Assembly (NCBI RefSeq): GCF_002563925.1 | Contig: NZ_PDJD01000001.1 | Coordinates: forward strand, 1,804,973 to 1,868,972 | Source of the DNA: Serinibacter salmoneus | GTDB taxonomy: Bacteria; Actinomycetota; Actinomycetes; Actinomycetales; Beutenbergiaceae | Reading direction: 5' to 3' | DNA length: 64,000 nt | Part shown: positions 42,307 to 51,784 of the stretch, in pieces | Layout: the number at the start of each line of letters is the position of its first letter | Position numbering within the stretch: position 1 is the stretch's first letter | Program-made: the position numbers and the translations under genes | Notes under the pieces: generated by a model | Database searches by the model: none | Seen by the model: only the letters and a program-made list of their open reading frames with translations | Told to the model about the DNA's origin: nothing

Positions 42307-44868
42307 GTGAGTGGAGACGCCCCACGCCAGGGCACGGTGAGGTTTCTTGTTGAAGAGACCCTGACTCATGGTCGAGCAAAATTACTCACGGGCCCGGACG
42401 GTAGTGGTAAGTCTCACACTATGCGGCTGACGCGTGCGCAGTTGCTCGAAGCTGGAGCAAGAGCGCCTCTCATTGTTGGCTCCGCTGCAGGTGCATCAGT
42501 GCCGTTGGGAGCCTTCGCGGGTGTCAGAGATCTGTCACCCGCTGCACTGGAGTCTCCGGCCGTCGTCGTCGATACTTTCTCACGACGGCGTTCTGAAACC
42601 GTCCTCTTGGTCGACAACGTGGATCTGCTTGACGGCGCCTCTCTCTACGTCGTTACACAGCTCATTTCCAGCACGCAGATACCCGCCGTTCTCACTGTAC
42701 GTGACCTTGACAGCGCGCCGCAGGACATTCACGATCTCTATGATAGCGGGTATCTCACCGAATTAGAACTCTCCGCACTGTCGGAAGCCGAGGCGCGTCT
42801 GCTGATCTCCAGCCTCATCGGCGGAATCCCGACACCCCGCGCCGAGGTCGAGATCCTCGCGGCAGCCGGGACAAACCCACTGCACCTCCGCGAGATCATA
42901 CGGGGAACACTGGACAACGGCGGCCTCATCGAGACTCCCCACGGTTGGGAGATCAACGGACCTCCTGCACCGAGCCAACGGCTGACCGGACTTGTCGCGG
43001 AGCGCTTCAGCCACCTACCGACGACAACGATTGAGGCCGCCACACTCATCGCGTTGACAGGGGAATGCCCTTCTGCCGCGATAAGCACCGATGACCGAAA
43101 CGCCTTGGCGCATGCTGACCTCATTGAGAGCACTGATTGCGGCTGGTTGAGACTATCGCGACCGCTGGATGCTCACTACCTCATCTCTCACGCCTCTTCC
43201 GCATTGCGACACGAGGTCGTGCACCGTGCGATACGCGTACTCAGCGGGCCGGCCGCAGAAACGCGCCCGCATGCGCAGCGCCAAGCAACTCTCTTGGCTT
43301 TGGATCACGGGTGTGATTTTGCGCCACACTCCATGATGGCGCTGGCCGAATATGCCCTCGGATCGTTCGATGCACCTCTCGCGCTTCGCGCAGCCACCGC
43401 AGTCTTGGAGCACGAACCAGATCATTTGCCTGCTCTGATTACCGGCGGCCTAGCAGCGTCACTGCTCGACCGCACAAGTACCGCCGACTCGCATTTTGAT
43501 AGGGCAAAGCGAATTGCGCACACCGATGCTGAGAAGACATCGGTGGCTCTCGCCTACGCGCAGCATGTCGGCATCCGCCATTCAGATGCGAAAACTGCAC
43601 TACAGACCGTTCAAGACGCGCTCGCCTCAGTACACGACGAGGCGAGCATTGCGCACTTGCAAGGTGCGAGCGTACGTTGGGCTGCTGTCGCGGGACAGGC
43701 ACACGATACGATCACCACACAGCGAGAGAGCCGTGGCCACGAAGGGGCGATGAGCCTGATCACGGCTGGAGTCTCAGGAGTAGTTTCTGGTCCCTTGCAG
43801 CAAACGACCACACTGCTGCCTCGACTGCGGCAGGTCCCCGATGAGTTCCTTGCGCTCGTTCCTGGTGGCGATACATTGATAGAACTCACTGAAATAATGG
43901 CGTTGTCCTACAGTGGGGACGTTCTCGCTACCCGAAGGCGCTTGAGGCAAGCAATTACGTCAGCGCAAGACAGCAATCCAGAATCGTTGGGTGCCTGGGA
44001 ATATGCACTCGGATTCCTCGAGTTCTTTTCAGCGGACGCTGAGCGCGCGTACAATATCGGCCAAAGCGCTGCTTCCCATCTTGCGTGGCGGGACGGCACC
44101 GGCCTCCTCCCTGCCGCTCGTGCCCTCACTGCGGCAGCGGCTCTTGCCACGGGGCGAAGCATCGAAGCGCGCAAAGGGCTTGACAGCATTCCTGATGCTG
44201 CAGCAAGTGACCCGAAAGTGGTGATGCTACGAAGTTGGGTTGAAGCATGGCAGGCTAACGCAGAACGCCGTGCTGACCAAAGCGCTGACCTGTTACTCGA
44301 CACAGCCAACTGGCTCATGTCAACACAGCACACCTACTTTGGGGGCATGATCGCGCACTGCGTTGCGCGGATGGGTCGCCGACCATTCGAAAGCGCCGCG
44401 CTGCTTCGATCCGCATCCACGATCGCGGGCGGCGGACTACTGCAGCTTTTCACGAGCCACGCCGATGCCGTTGCAAACAGCGACTTCGAGAGATTGGCGC
44501 AGGTTGCCGCGGATGCGTCCGAACTGGGGCTCGTCACCACGGCAGCCGATACACGTCTGTGGTTGTCAGCGGTCGATGAACGGCGGAAGGTTTCTGCGAT
44601 GGCAGCAAGAAGGCACCTCCTTGCCGCTGACGAGATGCGTGTAGCGATGCCGACGATGGCATTATGGAACGCACAGCCTGATCGCTCCACATTGCTTACA
44701 GAACGCGAACATCGGGTTGCACGGCTCGCCGCCGATAGATACTCCTCGAAGGAGATCGCCGAGATTAACGACGTCTCGGTCAACACCGTCACAAACCAAC
44801 TGAACGCAGCCTTTCGGAAGTTGGGTGTCAGCAGCCGAGCCGAGCTTCGTGATCTTTTCCGCGCTTAG
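42307..44868 (+). CDS. Large LuxR-family regulator with AAA-type ATPase domain (LAL/MalT-like)
   Basis: An 853-residue regulator. Walker A is GPDGSGKS (29-36) and Walker B TVLLVDNVD (98-106); a long helical, TPR-like middle follows (about 300-780), and the C-terminal 60 residues form a LuxR HTH (LTEREHRVARLAADRYSSKE, then VNTVTNQLNAAFRKLG). Such proteins are ATP-dependent activators triggered by a ligand or partner protein. The GTG at 42307 is used. Its codon use is less GC-rich than flanking core genes, so it was probably acquired. The divergent lipoprotein unit is the obvious candidate target. Confidence 0.88.
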   Translation: MSGDAPRQGTVRFLVEETLTHGRAKLLTGPDGSGKSHTMRLTRAQLLEAGARAPLIVGSAAGASVPLGAFAGVRDLSPAALESPAVVVDTFSRRRSETVLLVDNVDLLDGASLYVVTQLISSTQIPAVLTVRDLDSAPQDIHDLYDSGYLTELELSALSEAEARLLISSLIGGIPTPRAEVEILAAAGTNPLHLREIIRGTLDNGGLIETPHGWEINGPPAPSQRLTGLVAERFSHLPTTTIEAATLIALTGECPSAAISTDDRNALAHADLIESTDCGWLRLSRPLDAHYLISHASSALRHEVVHRAIRVLSGPAAETRPHAQRQATLLALDHGCDFAPHSMMALAEYALGSFDAPLALRAATAVLEHEPDHLPALITGGLAASLLDRTSTADSHFDRAKRIAHTDAEKTSVALAYAQHVGIRHSDAKTALQTVQDALASVHDEASIAHLQGASVRWAAVAGQAHDTITTQRESRGHEGAMSLITAGVSGVVSGPLQQTTTLLPRLRQVPDEFLALVPGGDTLIELTEIMALSYSGDVLATRRRLRQAITSAQDSNPESLGAWEYALGFLEFFSADAERAYNIGQSAASHLAWRDGTGLLPAARALTAAAALATGRSIEARKGLDSIPDAAASDPKVVMLRSWVEAWQANAERRADQSADLLLDTANWLMSTQHTYFGGMIAHCVARMGRRPFESAALLRSASTIAGGGLLQLFTSHADAVANSDFERLAQVAADASELGLVTTAADTRLWLSAVDERRKVSAMAARRHLLAADEMRVAMPTMALWNAQPDRSTLLTEREHRVARLAADRYSSKEIAEINDVSVNTVTNQLNAAFRKLGVSSRAELRDLFRA

Positions 44869-45129
44869 GCCGAGACGTGTCGCGGGTCGCACATTGCGGC
44901 TATTCGCCGATCCGGTGTAGAGCGAGGACTCTGGTGTCGCGGCTTGCGGGTGAGGCGAGCGCCCTGATGATCAGGAGCGACCAAGCTGGCGGCCGCTGCG
45001 CGCCGGGGAAGAGCACCTCACCGACAAGCCGCGCTGATCCCCCCGAGAAGGGGCCCTGAAGCAGCAAAAACGATGTCGAACCCGCACTCCTGTCCTAGTT
45101 TCACAGGAAACACCGCATGCCTGAACAGC
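44869..45129. other. Non-coding gap after the LuxR-type regulator
   Basis: No gene, RNA or clear hairpin that I can support. Open frames here are short and have no start context. Confidence 0.5.
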
Positions 45130-45386
45130 TACCTCGATCACCAGCCACCGACGGAGTTCTAGGAGGTCTACGACGCTGCCCGCCCGGCCCCAGCGTCCTG
45201 GTGGAAGCCCAAGAGATCGAGTCGCCATCTCACGCAGGGCGGTCGTCGGCATCGGCCGCGCCCACGCAAAAGCGACCGTCCTGGTCCACAACCACGAAGC
45301 CAGCGTCACCACACCAACCGGCCAACCCTCGCGGCCTACACCCTCGGACCCCACCAAGGGCTACCAACGAAGAAACGGCTGAACCA
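45130..45386 (+). mobile_element. Transposase C-terminal scars
   Basis: Two broken fragments: around 45130-45200 a frame with SYLDHQPPTEF interrupted by a stop, then EVYDAARPAPASWW, similar to an IS3 OrfB end; and at 45222-45383 RRAVVGIGRAHAKATVLVHN leading, after compensating frameshifts, to DPTKGYQRRNG and a stop, similar to the end of IS481-type integrases. Both are degraded. Confidence 0.4.
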
Positions 45387-45409
45387 CCATCACAGGTGGT
45401 TCAGCCGTT
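45374..45409. terminator. Perfect 15-bp hairpin at the island edge
   Basis: AACGGCTGAACCACC and its exact complement are separated by ATCACA. It overlaps the stop of the transposase scar and lies 25 bases before the 3' end of tRNA-Ala. Confidence 0.75.
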
Positions 45410-45434
45410 CACAATGTCCTGAGACATCGCACTG

Positions 45435-45507
45435 TGGAGCTAAGGGGATTCGAACCCCTGACCTCTTCCATGCCATGGAAGCGCGCTACCAACTGCGCCA
45501 TAGCCCC
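45435..45507 (-). tRNA. tRNA-Ala (anticodon GGC)
   Basis: A 73-base cloverleaf on the minus strand. Acceptor stem GGGGCTA pairs with TAGCTCC (one G-T), the anticodon arm is CTTCC-ATGGCAT-GGAAG with anticodon GGC, and the T arm AGGGGTTCGAATCCCCT is canonical. CCA is not encoded. The 3' end faces the lower-GC island. Confidence 0.95.
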
Positions 45508-45658
45508 GTGTCTGCCGGTTGTCTCCCCCGCAGGCCTGGACTATCTTACGTGACCCGCGGCCCAGACACAAACCGGCGGGATTGCAACGATCCTGGGCCC
45601 TCCGGGCCGCCAGCAGCCCCGCCCGAGGCCGTCAACGAACCCCTGCCGCACGTGCCCC

Positions 45659-46273
45659 TCACGCGACCCCGACGTTGTGCGCATCGAGCCGCCAGCGCGG
45701 CTCGCGCGGGGAGGACTCCAGGATCGACCAGTGGCAGTTCCCGAGTCCGCGGATCCCGGCCCAGTCGTCCGCATCGAGGCCGAGCAGCGTGGTGATCCCC
45801 ACGGCAATGCAGGCGCCATGCGCGGCCACGAGCAGCGTGGAGCCGTCGGGCATCAACCCCGCATGCGCCTCCACGCCGGCGGCGAACCGCTGGCCGACCT
45901 CCGCGCGACGCTCCGCGCCGATCCCCTCGGGGTGCTCCCCGCGCTTCCACGCGGCCGCAGCCTCGGGCCAGCCCTCGGCGATCTCGTCGGCGTGCAGGCC
46001 CTCCCACACGCCGAAGTGGCGCTCCCGCAGCCGCGCGTCGGTCGCCACGTCCATGTCCAGCAGGTGCGCCGCCGCCCACGCGGTGTCCGCGGCACGCACC
46101 AGGTCCGAGGCCACGATCACGCTCGGGTTGAACTCCGCCACCCGGTGCGCGGCACGTTCGGCCTGCGCGCGCCCGGTCGCGTTCAGCGGGATGTCCACCT
46201 GGCCCTGCAGGCGGAAGGAGGCGTTGTAGTCCGTCTGGCCGTGGCGCCACAGCACCACCCGGGAGGCGACCAC
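45659..46273 (-). CDS. Histidine phosphatase family protein (phosphoglycerate mutase-like)
   Basis: A 204-residue branch-1 histidine phosphatase. The catalytic histidine is in VVLWRHGQTDYN, with RAADTAWAAAHLL, RERHFGVWEGL and the second catalytic histidine in LLVAAHGACI. The GTG start overlaps the rsfS stop by one base. The position downstream of rsfS is conserved in many actinobacteria. Confidence 0.9.
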   Translation of the reverse strand: MVASRVVLWRHGQTDYNASFRLQGQVDIPLNATGRAQAERAAHRVAEFNPSVIVASDLVRAADTAWAAAHLLDMDVATDARLRERHFGVWEGLHADEIAEGWPEAAAAWKRGEHPEGIGAERRAEVGQRFAAGVEAHAGLMPDGSTLLVAAHGACIAVGITTLLGLDADDWAGIRGLGNCHWSILESSPREPRWRLDAHNVGVA

Positions 46274-46665
46274 TACGCCGGGGAGGCTTCGCCGTCGGGC
46301 TCCTCGCCCAGGTCGGGCAGCTCGATCTGCGGGCAGTCGCCCCACAGTCGCTCCAGGGCGTAGAACACGCGGTCCTCGGCGTGCTGCACGTGCACGATGA
46401 TCTCGCCGTAGTCCAGTAGCACCCAGCGGGCCTGCGACTGCCCCTCCTTGCGCACCGCCTTCACGCCGGCGCCGTGCAGGGCCTCCTCCACGCCGTCCAC
46501 GATCGCGGAGACCTGCCGTTCGGTGGAGCCGGAGGCCAGCACGAACGCGTCGGTCAGCACGAGGCGTTCCGAGACGTCCAGGGCGATGATCTCCTCGGCC
46601 TTCTTCTCCGCGGCGGCCAGGGCGGCCACCCCGGCAAGCTCCACGGCCTTGGGCGATGCGGTCAC
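46273..46665 (-). CDS. rsfS: Ribosome silencing factor
   Basis: A 130-residue RsfS/Iojap protein that binds L14 of the large subunit and blocks subunit joining when nutrients are low. Recognisable parts are AAEKKAEEIIALDVSERL, FVLASGSTERQVSAIVDGVE and the core QARWVLLDYGEIIVHV. GTG at 46665 is chosen because GGAG ends five bases upstream; GTG 46671 is an alternative. It belongs to the nadD-rsfS-phosphatase cluster. Confidence 0.93.
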   Translation of the reverse strand: MTASPKAVELAGVAALAAAEKKAEEIIALDVSERLVLTDAFVLASGSTERQVSAIVDGVEEALHGAGVKAVRKEGQSQARWVLLDYGEIIVHVQHAEDRVFYALERLWGDCPQIELPDLGEEPDGEASPA

Positions 46666-46687
46666 GAACACTCCAGTCGGTAGGGGG

Positions 46688-47779
46688 TCACTCGAAGAAC
46701 AGGAAGTAGGCGCCGGTGCCCAGCGCCACGCCGAGCACGATCAGCCCGACGATCGCCAACGGCACCACCCAGCGCGGCCGCGGGGTGAAGCCCTCGGCCT
46801 CCAGGCTCGCTGCGGCCTCGCGCGCGAGTTCATCAGGCTTGAGCGGCGGACGCGACAGCGCCCCCGACACCTCCGGCGGGCGGCGGGGCACAGCCGCCCC
46901 CGCGCTGCCGTTCACACCGCCCCAGGAGGGTGTGGCGCCACCGTTGCCCAGCACCGAGACGCGGCGGGGCCGCTCGGTCGGGGTCGTCGGGGCGGTCGGG
47001 GTGGTCGGCGTGCTCGAGGAAGCCGGCGCACCCGCGCCGTCCGGGGCCGGAGTGTCCTCGGTGACCGCGGGGATCATGGAACTGGACCAGTCGATCGGCC
47101 CGGTGATCTCCACCCGGGAGTCCTCCCGGGCGCGCGTGGAGCGCACCGCGGAGAGTTCCCCGGTGGACTCCAGGCGCCGCACGCCCTGCGCGCGCGCCGG
47201 CGGTACCACCGAGGGGGTCGACGGCGCAGCCTCACCCTGGTCATCCGCCTCCCGTGGGCCCGGGGCCGGCATCCGCTCGCCCCGCGAGGGCGTGGCCGGC
47301 GCGGGCATGTCACGCATCGAGCGGCGGCTCGGCGGGCGTGACGGGCCGGGCGACGGCGTCTCGCGGCTCACCGCAGCATCGGGCGGCACGCTCGGGGAGG
47401 AACTGGTGTCGGCGATGTGCTCCCCCGCCGTGGCCGCCGGGATCGCCGTCTGGGTCTGCTGACGGCGCGAACGCCGGGTGGGGGGATGCCCACCGGCCTG
47501 CAACCAGGCGGCGCCCGGCGACTGGGGCTGCTGCGGCTGCGCCGACTCCTGCGCGCCCTGCTCCGGGGCTGCGGCGGGTGCGCCCGGCTGCCCCGAGCGG
47601 TCCGCGGCGCCACCGCTCACGGGGGCGGCGTCGCCGCCCGAGGTGGCTGCGTCGTCGTCCCGGACCGGGGTCAGATTCGCGGCCGTGGCCTGCGCGGCGG
47701 CCTCGGCACGCTCAGCGAGCTGGCGCTGCTCGCGCAACTCGCGGCGCGTCAACGGACGCTCCGACTTCTCCTCACTCAT
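46688..47779 (-). CDS. Proline/alanine-rich protein with one C-terminal membrane span
   Basis: A 363-residue protein of mostly disordered Ala/Pro/Ser/Thr sequence. It starts with a charged helix ([20 protein letters not shown]) and ends with a single hydrophobic span at the extreme C-terminus ([21 protein letters not shown]), so the bulk is probably cytoplasmic. Start overlaps the nadD stop by eight bases and is preceded by GGAGAGG. A disordered protein between nadD and rsfS is frequent in Micrococcales; its role is unknown. Confidence 0.75.
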   Translation of the reverse strand: MSEEKSERPLTRRELREQRQLAERAEAAAQATAANLTPVRDDDAATSGGDAAPVSGGAADRSGQPGAPAAAPEQGAQESAQPQQPQSPGAAWLQAGGHPPTRRSRRQQTQTAIPAATAGEHIADTSSSPSVPPDAAVSRETPSPGPSRPPSRRSMRDMPAPATPSRGERMPAPGPREADDQGEAAPSTPSVVPPARAQGVRRLESTGELSAVRSTRAREDSRVEITGPIDWSSSMIPAVTEDTPAPDGAGAPASSSTPTTPTAPTTPTERPRRVSVLGNGGATPSWGGVNGSAGAAVPRRPPEVSGALSRPPLKPDELAREAAASLEAEGFTPRPRWVVPLAIVGLIVLGVALGTGAYFLFFE

Positions 47780-48395
47780 CAGCCTCTCCACTCCCCCGGT
47801 ACAACTGATACTTCTGGATGTACTGCACCACGCCGTCGGGCACCAGGTACCAGACCGGGCGCCCGCGCCCCACTCGTTCGCGGCAATCGGTCGACGATAT
47901 CGCCAACGCCGGGATCTCCAGGAAGGAGACCTTCGCGGCGGGCAGGCCCTCGGGGCTGAGATCGTGCCCGGGGCGGGTGACTCCCACGAAGTGCGCCAGG
48001 GAGAACAGCTCCGCGGCGTCCTTCCAGGACAGGATCTGGCTCAGCGCGTCCGCCCCGGTGATGAAGAACAACTCATCGTGGGGACGTTCGGCGCGCAGAT
48101 CGCGCAGCGTGTCGATCGTGTAGGTAGTGCCGGTGCGGTCGATGTCCACCCGGGAGACGGTGAAGGTCGGGTTGGAGGCGGTGGCGACCACCGTCATGAG
48201 ATATCGGTGCTCCGCCGGGGTGACGCGACGATCCGCCTTGAACGGCTGCAACCCGGTGGGGACGAAGACGACCTCGTCGAGCGCGAACTGCGCGGCGACC
48301 TCACTGGCCGCCACGAGGTGGCCGTGGTGGATGGGGTCGAACGTGCCACCCATCACGCCGACACGTCGCGACCCGGGGTCGCGCTGGCTGGGCAC
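47772..48395 (-). CDS. nadD: Nicotinate-nucleotide adenylyltransferase
   Basis: NadD joins nicotinate mononucleotide and ATP to form deamido-NAD. The nucleotidyltransferase motif [17 protein letters not shown] is near the N-terminus and the second signature [10 protein letters not shown] near the C-terminus (the usual form is ISSTxIR, so Cys is a local change). The GTG at 48395 is two bases after the stop of a small membrane-protein gene, which suggests coupled translation. 207 residues, normal length. Confidence 0.93.
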   Translation of the reverse strand: MPSQRDPGSRRVGVMGGTFDPIHHGHLVAASEVAAQFALDEVVFVPTGLQPFKADRRVTPAEHRYLMTVVATASNPTFTVSRVDIDRTGTTYTIDTLRDLRAERPHDELFFITGADALSQILSWKDAAELFSLAHFVGVTRPGHDLSPEGLPAAKVSFLEIPALAISSTDCRERVGRGRPVWYLVPDGVVQYIQKYQLYRGSGEADE

Positions 48396-48397
48396 TG

Positions 48398-48550
48398 TCA
48401 GCGTCGACGCGTCCCGACGCTGCGGAAGGCATACGTCGCGAGCAGGAGCAGCAGGAGGACCGCGAGCGTGATGCCGCCGTAGAGCCACGGGTTGGGCCGC
48501 GTGGACTCCTCGTGCGCAACCTCGGCGAGCAGAACGAGCGTGCTGGTCAT
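48398..48550 (-). CDS. 50-residue single-span membrane protein upstream of nadD
   Basis: An ATG frame that encodes a short N-terminal part ([19 protein letters not shown]), one membrane span ([20 protein letters not shown]) and the basic tail RSVGTRRR. It ends two bases before nadD. A tiny membrane protein with this layout is often present just upstream of nadD in actinobacteria, so I take it to be real. Function unknown. Confidence 0.7.
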   Translation of the reverse strand: MTSTLVLLAEVAHEESTRPNPWLYGGITLAVLLLLLLATYAFRSVGTRRR

Positions 48551-48814
48551 TCGGTCATCCTTCCCATCGGCCTCGAGACCTCCCCGTGCCGCACCAATCC
48601 TCCCATGAACCGCAACCCGGGCGCCGCCCGGTGTCGCCGGGGGTCTCAGGGGTCGACGCAGGGGGTGGCACAGGGGCTGGCGCAGGGGGACCTTGTACCC
48701 GGTTCGGAGCCCTCCCGAGCGCGGATGATTGATCCAGGCGCAAGGAACTCCGCCGCAGGCCCCCGGGTCGGCGGCGGCGGGTTGAGGCGAACTAGCGCCG
48801 GAGTGAGCCTCCCC
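48551..48814. other. Intergenic region upstream of the nadD cluster
   Basis: It should hold the promoter of the minus-strand nadD cluster. I do not see a convincing -35/-10 pair, tRNA or riboswitch. A short run of CAGGGGSTGGCRCAGGGG-like direct repeats lies at 48659-48690. Confidence 0.4.
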
Positions 48815-48849
48815 GAGGCCCCGTCACCGCATCGCGGTGGCGGGGCCTC
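48815..48849. terminator. Long hairpin, possible terminator
   Basis: GAGGCCCCGTCACCGC and GCGGTGGCGGGGCCTC pair over 16 bases with one G-T, loop ATC. It lies downstream of proA on the minus strand, beyond the repeat element, and may end that transcript. Confidence 0.65.
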
Positions 48850-48885
48850 TTGCGTGCGGCGGGGGCGGCCGGCTGCGCGCCGTGC

Positions 48886-49050
48886 CGAGCCGCGCTTCGC
48901 GCACGGCGGGTCGCCTTCGCGGGCGGCGGATACGCGCGGCGCCGTTGGCGGGGCCGGCGCATCTACCCAGGTCACAGCGGTGCGGTGACGCCGGGACGAT
49001 CGCAGAACCGCCGCGCGCGAAGCCCAACCGTCGTGCGCGAAGCCGACGGC
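48886..49050. repeat. Dispersed intergenic inverted-repeat element, copy 4
   Basis: Core GCATCTACCCAGGTCACAG (48959-48977). Arms: GCTTCGCGCACGGCGG (48894-48909) pairs with CCGTCGTGCGCGAAGC (49028-49043) at 15 of 16 positions. The right arm reaches to within eight bases of the proA stop. Confidence 0.65.
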
Positions 49051-49057
49051 GCCGGGT

Positions 49058-50401
49058 TCAGGGCCGGATGTGACCGTCGCCCTCGACCACCCACGTGGTG
49101 GTCGTGAGCTCCGCCAGGCCCATCGGGCCGCGGGCGTGCAGCTTCTGCGTGGAGATCCCCAGCTCGGCACCCAGGCCCAGCTGCCCGCCGTCGGTGAAGC
49201 GGCTGGAGGCATTCACCATCACGGCGGCGGAGTCCACGCCCTGCGTGAACCGCCGGGCCGCGGCGATGCTCGGGGTGCAGATCACCTCGGTGTGCCCGGA
49301 GGAGTAGGTGCGGATGTGCTCCAGCGCGGCCTCCATGTCCCCGACCACGCGCACCGCGATGTCCAGGCTGAGGTACTCCGTGGCCCAGTCCTCCGCAGTG
49401 GCGGGCACCACCCGGGCGCCCTCGGGGGCGTAGGAGGCGGCGACGTCGTCCGTGTGCAGCGTGACGTCCGCGCCGGCCAGGGCGGCGAGCGCCGCCGGGA
49501 GGAACTCCGCGGCCGCGTCCCGGTGCACCAGCAGGGTCTCCAGGGCGTTGCAGACGCCCACGCGCTGGGTCTTGCCGTTCATGAGGATCGCAACGGCCTG
49601 CGCCACGTCCGCGCCGGCGTCCACGTACAGGTGGCAGTTGCCCACGCCGGTCTCGATGACCGGCACCGTGGACTGCTCCACCACGGTCTGGATGAGGCTG
49701 GCTCCGCCGCGCGGCACCACCACGTCCACCAGGCCGCGGGCGCGCATGAGTTCCACTCCCCCGGGCCGGCCGTAGGCGTCCACGGAGGTCACCAGGTCGG
49801 CGGGCAGGCCCTGGGCGGCGAGCGCCTCGCGCAGCACCGCGATGATCGCCTCGTTGGAGCGGGCGGCGGCGCTCCCACCCCGCAGCACGACGGCGTTGCC
49901 CGACTTCAGCGCCAGGCCCGCCACGTCCACGGTCACGTTGGGGCGGGCCTCGTAGATCACGCCGACCACGCCGAGCGGCACCCGGGTCTGGCGCACCCGC
50001 AGGCCGTTGGGCAGGCTCTGGCCACGCACCACCTCACCGACGGGGTCCGCCAGGGCCGCGACCTCGCGCAGCGCGTCGGCGATTCCGGCGATGCGGGCCT
50101 CGTCCAGGCGCAGCCGGTCCACCAGGCCCGCGCTCATACCGGCGGCGCTCTCACGCTCCACGTCCTGCGCGTTGGCGGTGAGGATCTGCGGGGCGTGGGC
50201 CACGAGGGCGTCGGCGATCGCGAGCAGCGCGGCGTTCTTCTGCTCGCCGGTGGCGGCGGCGAGGGCCCGGGCGGCGACCTTGGCCTGGCGGGCGATCGCG
50301 TGCACACCCTCGCGCACCTCCGACTCGCTCGCCTGCGGCGGGCTGTCGGCCGTGGCTGCGGCGGCGGTGTACTCGGCCTGGGAGGTGTGCTGCGTGGACA
50401 T
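49058..50401 (-). CDS. proA: Glutamate-5-semialdehyde dehydrogenase (gamma-glutamyl phosphate reductase)
   Basis: ProA reduces gamma-glutamyl phosphate to glutamate semialdehyde with NADPH in proline synthesis. The catalytic cysteine is in [13 protein letters not shown], the NADPH region in [17 protein letters not shown], and the C-terminal [18 protein letters not shown]-like motif reads [18 protein letters not shown]. 447 residues, slightly longer than the 415-430 usual because of an Ala/Ser-rich N-terminal tail. ATG at 50401; the frame is open further upstream without support. proB and obgE lie 8 kb away. Confidence 0.95.
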   Translation of the reverse strand: MSTQHTSQAEYTAAAATADSPPQASESEVREGVHAIARQAKVAARALAAATGEQKNAALLAIADALVAHAPQILTANAQDVERESAAGMSAGLVDRLRLDEARIAGIADALREVAALADPVGEVVRGQSLPNGLRVRQTRVPLGVVGVIYEARPNVTVDVAGLALKSGNAVVLRGGSAAARSNEAIIAVLREALAAQGLPADLVTSVDAYGRPGGVELMRARGLVDVVVPRGGASLIQTVVEQSTVPVIETGVGNCHLYVDAGADVAQAVAILMNGKTQRVGVCNALETLLVHRDAAAEFLPAALAALAGADVTLHTDDVAASYAPEGARVVPATAEDWATEYLSLDIAVRVVGDMEAALEHIRTYSSGHTEVICTPSIAAARRFTQGVDSAAVMVNASSRFTDGGQLGLGAELGISTQKLHARGPMGLAELTTTTWVVEGDGHIRP

Positions 50402-50468
50402 GCTCACAGGGTAGGACGCCGCGCCCCGCGGCGGGCGCGGCGTCTCACCCGTCCCATCGCCGCCGCTA

Positions 50469-51449
50469 TCACTTCCAGTCGGCCAGCGCGGCGTCCAGGG
50501 CCGCGTCCAGACCGGCGGAGGCCGGCAGCAGGTCCTCGGCCACGCCGTCGCCCTCCAACACCCCGAGGGAACGCAGCTCGGGGGCCAATTGGGTGGCCAG
50601 GGCGACCACATCGGTGGGCACGGAACCGGGGAGGATCACCACGCCGTCGACCGCCCCGGAGGCATACCAGGCCTGCAGTTCCTCGGCCACGCCGCGGGCG
50701 GTGCCGGCGATCGTGAGGGTGTCGGCCTGGGCGCCCAGGTCGCGCAGCAGGTCGGCGCGGAAGAGGGCGGAGGCGGCGTCGTCCCCGATCACGGTGATGG
50801 CGTCGACGACCACGCGCACGTCATCGGGGTTGCGGCCGGCCTGGGTGGCGGCGGTGCGGATGGCGGTGCGCCACTCGCGGGCCTCCGCGATGGTGCTGAC
50901 GCGCAGGCGCACCACGTCGGAGTGGCGGCCGGCGACCACGGCGGTGGCGCGGTCGGTCGGGGCGGTCACCAGCAGCGGGCGGCGCCCGCCGGTGTTGGCG
51001 TCCCTGTTCGCGGCCCAGACGCGGCGGATCTCCTCGTGCACTCCGCCGGCGGTGGTGCTGATCGGCACCTGCCAGCCGCCGTTGCCGCCGGTGCGGGCGT
51101 GGATGCCGGCCACGGCGCGAGCCAGGCGGACCGGGTCGATGAACCCGGCGGGCAGGGCGGGGGCGATCGCGGGGCCGTCGGTGAGGTGGCCCTCGGCGCC
51201 GAGGCGGGAGGCGAGCACGGCCGGGTCGAGCCAGGCGTCCTGACGGGAGGTGTCCTCCAGGCGGAAGGACTCCCCCACGGTGACGAGCTCGACCCCGGCC
51301 TCGCGGGCCAGGTCGAGGTACTCGGCGACGTCGGTCAGGGAGACCTTCTCGCCGGTGCGGGCGGTGGCGCGCCGCTGCACGCTGGCCTTCGCGCCAAGGG
51401 TGGTGAGGTCGAGGCCGAGAGTGAAGCGGGTGCTGGTGGTTGCAGACAT
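50469..51449 (-). CDS. LLM-class flavin-dependent monooxygenase under SAM-IV control
   Basis: A 326-residue luciferase-like protein: [15 protein letters not shown] at the N-terminus, [14 protein letters not shown], an [14 protein letters not shown] segment and [26 protein letters not shown]. These match the TIM-barrel LLM family. It is preceded by a leader of roughly 450 bases with a SAM-IV riboswitch and a Met/Cys-rich leader peptide, so it is almost certainly part of sulfur-amino-acid metabolism, perhaps oxygenolytic release of sulfite from an organosulfur compound. The divergent flavin reductase would supply FMNH2. Substrate unproven. ATG at 51449. Confidence 0.82.
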   Translation of the reverse strand: MSATTSTRFTLGLDLTTLGAKASVQRRATARTGEKVSLTDVAEYLDLAREAGVELVTVGESFRLEDTSRQDAWLDPAVLASRLGAEGHLTDGPAIAPALPAGFIDPVRLARAVAGIHARTGGNGGWQVPISTTAGGVHEEIRRVWAANRDANTGGRRPLLVTAPTDRATAVVAGRHSDVVRLRVSTIAEAREWRTAIRTAATQAGRNPDDVRVVVDAITVIGDDAASALFRADLLRDLGAQADTLTIAGTARGVAEELQAWYASGAVDGVVILPGSVPTDVVALATQLAPELRSLGVLEGDGVAEDLLPASAGLDAALDAALADWK

Positions 51450-51656
51450 GAGAGTGGTCCTGGTTCTCCTGCGCGGGGCAGGGGCGATGTGTGGGGGCAC
51501 GCGCGCTCGCTCGCGCCATTTGGGCGCGGGGCGCATCGGGGTGCGCCTGAGGTGCGCGGCGGCGTGCCGGGGTTGTGTGGGTACGACGACGGTGGGGGCT
51601 GGTCTGGCCAGCAGGTGCGAGGAGCCCGTGGGCCTAGTCGCTGAACCGCACCGCCG

Positions 51657-51746
51657 TCAGCGCATACACAGGCATGCCATCGGCATGCCACACATCGAGG
51701 ACGTGGTGGAGTGTCGCAGGGTTGGGGTCTGCACTCGCGTTGCCAT
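51657..51746 (-). CDS. 29-residue Met/Cys-rich leader peptide
   Basis: A short frame starts at ATG 51746, nine bases after AAGGAA, and ends with TGA at 51657. Its last 12 residues are MCGMPMACLCMR: four Met and three Cys in twelve. This density is what a transcriptional or translational attenuator sensing charged tRNA-Met or tRNA-Cys would need. It lies between the SAM-IV aptamer and the monooxygenase, and hairpins follow it (for example GGCGCA/TGCGCC at 51530-51547). A competing frame over part of this region is discussed among the rejected items. Confidence 0.65.
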   Translation of the reverse strand: MATRVQTPTLRHSTTSSMCGMPMACLCMR

Positions 51747-51784
51747 CGTGTCCAGTTCCTTCGGGGTTCCCCGCCGTGGCGGGG

